A stretch of 64,000 nucleotides of DNA from Cinnamomum chago (taxonomy: Eukaryota > Streptophyta > Magnoliopsida > Laurales > Lauraceae): assembly GCA_038049695.1 (NCBI GenBank), contig CP142456.1:77647422-77711421 (forward strand), given 5' to 3'. This document shows, piece after piece, positions 59,440 through 64,000 of the stretch. Position 1 is the first letter of the stretch; the number at the start of each line of letters is the position of its first letter. The translations under genes were made by a program, and so were the position numbers. The notes below the pieces were generated by a model. The model saw only the letters and a list, made by a program, of their open reading frames with translations. It was not told the DNA's origin and ran no database searches.

Positions 59440-61680
59440 ATAAAATAATTGATCCTTTTACACAACAAATCAAAGAAGTAAAAACTCATTGTTTTTCATT
59501 TCCCATGTTACCTAATCATTATATATTATAAACATAGGCATCGATTTTGAAATTGGAATTGAATCACAAATCAATTTCAAGAGATAAGCTCTATCAATCA
59601 AATCTATTCAAATAACTTGTCCAACTTAAACTCAAACTCTCAAGTTTAAATTTAAGGAGAGATTTTAGGGATTTGAGAGAAATTTTCGATTTTAGTCAGT
59701 CTAACAAATTCAACACATTTATGTACACAATAGACTTTTAATATAAAGATGGTTTCTCGTGTGATCTCAAGATATTCTTTATAACCTATAAATTTACACG
59801 TTGTATAGATTTACGGTTATAAATTATAAATCCATAGATATAGATCTATGGTTAAATAATTAAATTAAAATTAATTATTTAATATTATTAATTATTATTC
59901 AATATTATAAATTATATCGCGGGCTTGTTTTACTAGTTCCTCGTTTCAATAGCCGGCTACAATCATTTGAATAATTAGGAATAGTAAATGGTGGGTCCCG
60001 CACAGTCCCTAATATTATTTTTTAGATTCGTGGAATCTACACTACCCACATATGTTGGACTTTATCACAAGCACTCGCACACATTCAGCATAGATGTTGC
60101 CATATTTGTGACATTGGTAGATGATAGATTTTCCTCTATCATCGGCCAGAATGACACCCATCAGATCAAATGATCTGAGTCAGTTAAAAAGTGGGTCTCA
60201 CCTGCACAAAATCATGGAAACAAAACCAGTACTTGGGTGGAAAAATCCTTTTGGCCAATATTTAGCACAGAGAAAGTAGGGGTGGGGACATGTAAAATGG
60301 TGGGAGTTGTAAGCTTCTGGTGCTTTGGCCTTCTCCTTTTTAGTGGCCCACTGCCGACAATACACGCACAATCAACAAAGGGCCAAGTTGAAAATATTAA
60401 TCAATTAAAACATGGTGCTAGAGGATGTGTAGAATCAATGGGCCCAACCCATGGGAGCCGAGATGTGGACAGCACTATGGAGTATGGATTCCGGGTGGTT
60501 AGATCTGGTGGGGGTCTAGCCTTCTAGTCATTTTATCAAGTGCCATCAAAATGGGTGGCTAAAATATAAGTTGCGTTCATCTTTAGTAGATGCATTTATA
60601 ATTTTATATTAGACAGGTAGTTTTAGGGTTTATTTAGAGATGACATCAATAGATTAAAAGTAAAGTTGGATAAATTCATTTGAAATGGTTTTGACACATC
60701 AAACATAAGCCAACAATAGAGCTTTTGAGAAAAAAGATTATTCAAGTTAATGGTCCGCCAAGAAAAATGGTAGAAACTAAATGAGATATTGATTGAAGTA
60801 GCAAGGACAATATAAAGAAGTGCAATTTATTTGAAAATCTGACTCAGGATGAATTCGAGAAAAAAAAGAAAACAAAAAACCAATAAAATTTATTATGCAA
60901 CCCCCAACATACTTTGACCAGGTTTTGGATGATGATAGCCAGCAAACTCTATTCATATGATATTGAGCCCTGTGCAACTAATATAATTAGTTATCAGTTT
61001 GTATCTCTTCTATTTTGGAATTGGAAATAGAATAATTCATAGTAAAATGATAGGTTGAAATAAAATGATCTCTTCCATTCCCATCGGCCCATCAGATTAC
61101 TGTGAAATCCAAAGTCATTGTTGTTGAGCCCAAATCCGGTGAGTAGGGATGACATACAATTTTAACGATTTAGATCATCAGTAAATGAGCCCCTCAATGA
61201 GTTACACACATCTCACCTATCAAATGCATGTAGTAAATCATCACTCGTGAGATCCATACTCGTTGAAATGTTGAGAATTTATGGACATGATGTGATGAAT
61301 TATCCCTCGCTTTTACAATTAAAACGTTCGCGTTGCAAAGGAAAGAAAAAAAAAAAAAAAAAGGACTCCCCTAAGATTGATCATAGTACATGAAATATCT
61401 TAACAAGAAAATTCAATAGTGCCAAAAAAAAAAAAAAAAAAAACACTCATTCTAAGATGGGGAGGGCTAGTGGTGGGCCACACAATGGTTTCATGCTGTC
61501 GAGTCCAGGCCATGGTTTCACAGGTACATGCGGCCCCTGGAAGCAGACATTTTGGACCATATGGTCCCAGTCGTTTAAAACTTTTTTAAGTCTCGAGATT
61601 TCTGAACACGTTTCTTCCCTTCATTTCTGCGAAACACACAACTGTCCCAACAGGATCTTATTAGATCCAATCTCGACCGT
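59440..61680. other. Intergenic before the aspartate kinase gene
   Basis: No convincing gene. A 76-codon open stretch at 60297-60527 begins with a signal-peptide-like segment but is unproven. Poly(A) runs lie near 61347-61362 and 61424-61442. Confidence 0.45.
60297..60527 (+). other. Possible small secreted-peptide ORF (weak)
   Basis: The open stretch would encode 76 residues: a hydrophobic segment of about 20 residues (VSFWCFGLLLF core) ending at HAQ, a plausible signal cleavage site, then a polar tail with one cysteine. It matches no peptide-hormone family I recognise. Surrounding DNA looks intergenic, and no promoter supports it; chance is likely. Confidence 0.15.
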
Positions 61681-61696
61681 CCATTCCCTCTCTAAG

Positions 61697-61895
61697 CCAA
61701 TCAGCAGGGTTCTTATACCACAAAACCCCAACTTCCACTTCGCTTCCTCCTTCCCCCGCTATAATTACTCGCCTCCGCAGCCAGCTCGAAATCTCTGTGG
61801 TCCTTTCTCTCTCAGATTTTCCTTGACAGAGCTTTCTCTTCTCCACCTCAAAGTCTCAAGGAAAAACGAGAGAGAAACTCAAACCCTAACCCTAA
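61697..61895 (+). promoter_or_regulatory. Putative promoter and telo-box of the aspartate kinase gene
   Basis: CCAAT near 61697, a TATAATTA stretch at 61760-61767 and a telo-box AAACCCTAACCCTAA at 61881-61895 precede the leader intron. Telo-boxes are common near plant transcription starts, especially in genes active in dividing tissue (established knowledge). The exact start is inferred to lie near 61795. Confidence 0.4.
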
Positions 61896-61925
61896 TCCTC
61901 TCGGCTCGAATCTTCTCATCTCCAG

Positions 61926-62581
61926 GTTCTCTTCTTTCTCTGCATTTCTCCTCATTTCTATGCATTACCGTAGTAGATTTTTTTTTCAGTGCTCTTGTAA
62001 TTTCAGTCTCTCTTCGTTCTGTTCGAGTCTCTGGCGTTTCCGGATTTTTCATGGTATTTGAAGGGATTCTGAGGTTTTTGATCTCAATCTACTGTATTTC
62101 TCTTTACATTTCTTCGTTGATCTGTTTTTTTTTTTTTTTTTTTTTTGAGCTTTCTGCGTTTGATTCGTTTCTAAATCAACAAGCGACACATCTTATCCTG
62201 ATTTCTTGGAATTTAAGTTCAAGTTTGTGTTTGCGACAGCTTTCCACGGTATTTGTTTGCACGGTGATCTCACTTTCTGCGAAACTGGAAACTGAATGCT
62301 TTCATTTTTACACAGTTTCAGTTTCTGTTGAGACTTAAAGACGAAGCATTTTTTCACGGTGAAATGTGCTTCCAAACAAGATGCATGAAATGGATTTCTA
62401 GCCTTTCGTGTCAATTGTGCGAAAAATATTGTTAACTCGGAACAATGGAAGATCATTCTCCATGGAATCTTCTTTCATTTTTGTGTTTTTTGAGGGCTTG
62501 AGTCTGTAATTCCTTTCCGTTTGTTTGTCGTCTTCTTCTATACTGATGCATGGATTTTTGAATTAATTGCGGAATCTGCAG
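61926..62581 (+). other. Probable 5' leader intron of the aspartate kinase gene
   Basis: A CCAG/GTTCTC donor at 61926 and a CTGCAG acceptor ending at 62581 define a 656-base intron. No ATG occurs in the leader on either side (about 61795-61925 and 62582-62841), whereas the intron contains several. Removing it makes 62842 the first ATG of the mRNA, which supports both the intron and the start. Confidence 0.55.
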
Positions 62582-62841
62582 GCATTGTGTGAGTTCAAGC
62601 AGATTTGTTGTGAATCTTCTTGCATTTGGGAGGATAGGCTAAGCCATTTGTCAGACGAACTTGTGAAAACTATAGATCTTTGAAGATTTTGGATAGAGCA
62701 GTGTATAGATTAATCGATTTTCTACTGCCTTCAGGCGTTTCAAAAAACCCTAGGTTTGCTCATTTTAAGGAATAGAAAGGTCTGGGCATTAGATCTGTGA
62801 AGTTACAGTAGGTAATTAGACTGCCTGTAGCTGCTTCTATC

Positions 62842-64000
62842 ATGGAAGTTTCTATGAGAGTTGGCAGTGTTGAAACTCCTTGTGCTGGGTTCGGAAAGAA
62901 CTGGTTGTTAGTTTCGTCCAGGCAGCTTGAATTTGCAGCATCAGTTGCTTCGGCTGCTGGATTCTTATGTAGACGGAGAGTTGGCGCTTGTGGAAGAAGA
63001 GGTTTGAAAATCAGCTGCGAGGGAGGAGTGGTTGCTGTGGTTGACAAGGTTGAGACTTTGGATCTAAGTGCTGATGGAAATGTCGGGCAATTGACTAGCG
63101 TAATGAAGTTTGGTGGTTCTTCTCTGGCATCAGCTGAACGAATGAGGGAGGTTGCGGAACTCATTCTCAGTTTCCCAGAAGAAAGGCCTGTAATAGTTCT
63201 CTCTGCTATGGGAAAGACCACCAACAAACTTCTAAATGTATGTTGCTTGCGCTATGTTTTTTCCTCTCTTAAGTACATTTTGGTGAGTTTAGGTTATCAC
63301 AATTCACATGATTTAATGCATTGCATAGGCTGGTGAAAAGGCTGTTGCTTGCGGTGTTTCCAATGTATCCGACATTGATGAGTTGAGCTTCATCAAAGAA
63401 TTGCATCTTATGTGAGATCTCAGTCCTTATTCGTATTCTTATGCTTAATGGTGTTCAAAAAGCTTAGTGATGGACTCAACCCGGGTATGTGAACTCGATT
63501 AAAAGTACCAAGTTGAAATTCTAACTTTACAAAAGTAGTAAAAGGAAAAGGCCAAGTTGATTGATTTGGCTAAATCTTGATTAAATTGGTAGATTTTTCA
63601 TTGACTTGGTTCCATTATGGAAAATGAAAGCTGATTTCCAGGTTGAGTCCAATCTTTGAAATTGATCATTTGTGGCCATATGTTTGGATCTAGTCTCACC
63701 CTCTATTTTCCTGCTTTTTTTATTTTTCCTTTTGGCTTTATGCAGAACTGTTGATGAGCTTGGAGTAGATAGGTCCACTATTTCTGGTGAGACTTTTTTT
63801 ATTTTTTTATAATTTTTTACTTTTTCAATTTAAGTTGTTCAAAAATTATAATAATATCATTTGGTCTTGAAGTTAATATTTTTATCCTTGTATCAGGACC
63901 TCCATCCTCTGTCTAGATAGTATGCGAACTTTTGGAGCACGAGTGAAATTAGCACCATTTGAGTTTACGTGTTGGTTGATGCCGTTTGATGTTATGCACA
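62842..64000 (+). CDS. Aspartate kinase, monofunctional, plastid (5' part)
   Basis: Three exons are inside the window: 62842-63237, 63329-63411 and 63746-63786 (phases 0, 2, 1 at their ends); the gene runs off the right edge. Residues 1 to about 85 look like a chloroplast transit peptide (Ser/Ala/Arg-rich, few acids). The kinase core begins with the ATP-binding signature VMKFGGSS at about 87-94 (K89), then an SAERMREVAELILSF helix, and IVLSAMGKTTNKLL at about 118-131. The form of these motifs matches lysine-sensitive monofunctional plant aspartate kinases rather than the bifunctional kinase-homoserine dehydrogenase. Role: phosphorylation of aspartate (EC 2.7.2.4), first step to Lys, Thr, Met and Ile in plastids, with Lys feedback through C-terminal ACT domains (not in the window). 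After 63786 the visible DNA to the edge is intron. Confidence 0.93.

Noticed and set aside
61457..62338. A 293-codon open frame upstream of the aspartate kinase gene
   Set aside because: It spans the promoter, CT-rich leader and leader intron of that gene. Its low-complexity Ser/Phe/Leu composition fits translated pyrimidine-rich non-coding DNA, and it ignores the plausible splice sites.
63898..63960. A fourth aspartate kinase exon after the AG near 63898
   Set aside because: The frame from that site reaches a stop within a few codons and does not resemble the next conserved block of the kinase; the true exon lies beyond the window.

Overview
The window is nuclear DNA of a flowering plant. 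It shows protein genes split by GT-AG introns, some several kilobases long, and a repeat content (tRNA-type SINEs, hAT and PIF/Harbinger MITEs, Ty3 relics) typical of angiosperm intergenic DNA. Repeats share wording between distant sites but no species can be named; a non-grass angiosperm with a moderately large genome is the inference. Four recognisable genes, all on the + strand, occupy about half of the window. No RNA gene, CRISPR array or organelle insertion was recognised.

Layout: (1) 438-824, an intact hAT MITE with an 8-bp target duplication; (2) 1739-6786, a four-exon trihelix transcription factor of the ASR3 type; (3) 6787-12500, intergenic DNA with small tandem duplications; (4) 12658-27513, a nine-exon RING-finger gene of the RNF10 family with a paired G-box/TATA promoter and introns carrying a Ty3 integrase relic, MITEs and a solo-LTR-like block; (5) 27514-36079, repeat-rich intergenic DNA with SINE, inverted-repeat and foldback elements; (6) 36406-41268, a four-exon ICE1/SCREAM bHLH gene whose leader holds four short uORFs; (7) 41269-61700, a long gene-poor stretch with an interrupted segmental tandem duplication, a gag-only Ty3 fragment, a SINE family, a second hAT MITE and a 133-bp tandem repeat; (8) from 62842 to the right edge, the first three exons of a plastid monofunctional aspartate kinase, preceded by a leader intron and a telo-box.

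The genes do not form an operon or cluster; they are independent neighbours: immune/stress transcription (ASR3), probable ubiquitin ligation (RNF10-like), cold response and stomatal lineage control (ICE1/SCRM), and amino-acid synthesis (AK). I found no convincing undescribed system. The strongest unusual signals are the duplicated segments near 45.1-50.2 kb and 52.9-54.3 kb, where one copy acts as an empty-site control for a small poly(A)-type insertion in the other; the ICE1 leader uORF cluster; the near-duplicate exon end in ASR3; and SINE copies whose target duplications can be read directly. All exon boundaries were read by eye from splice sites, phase and recalled family similarity; no alignment was run.
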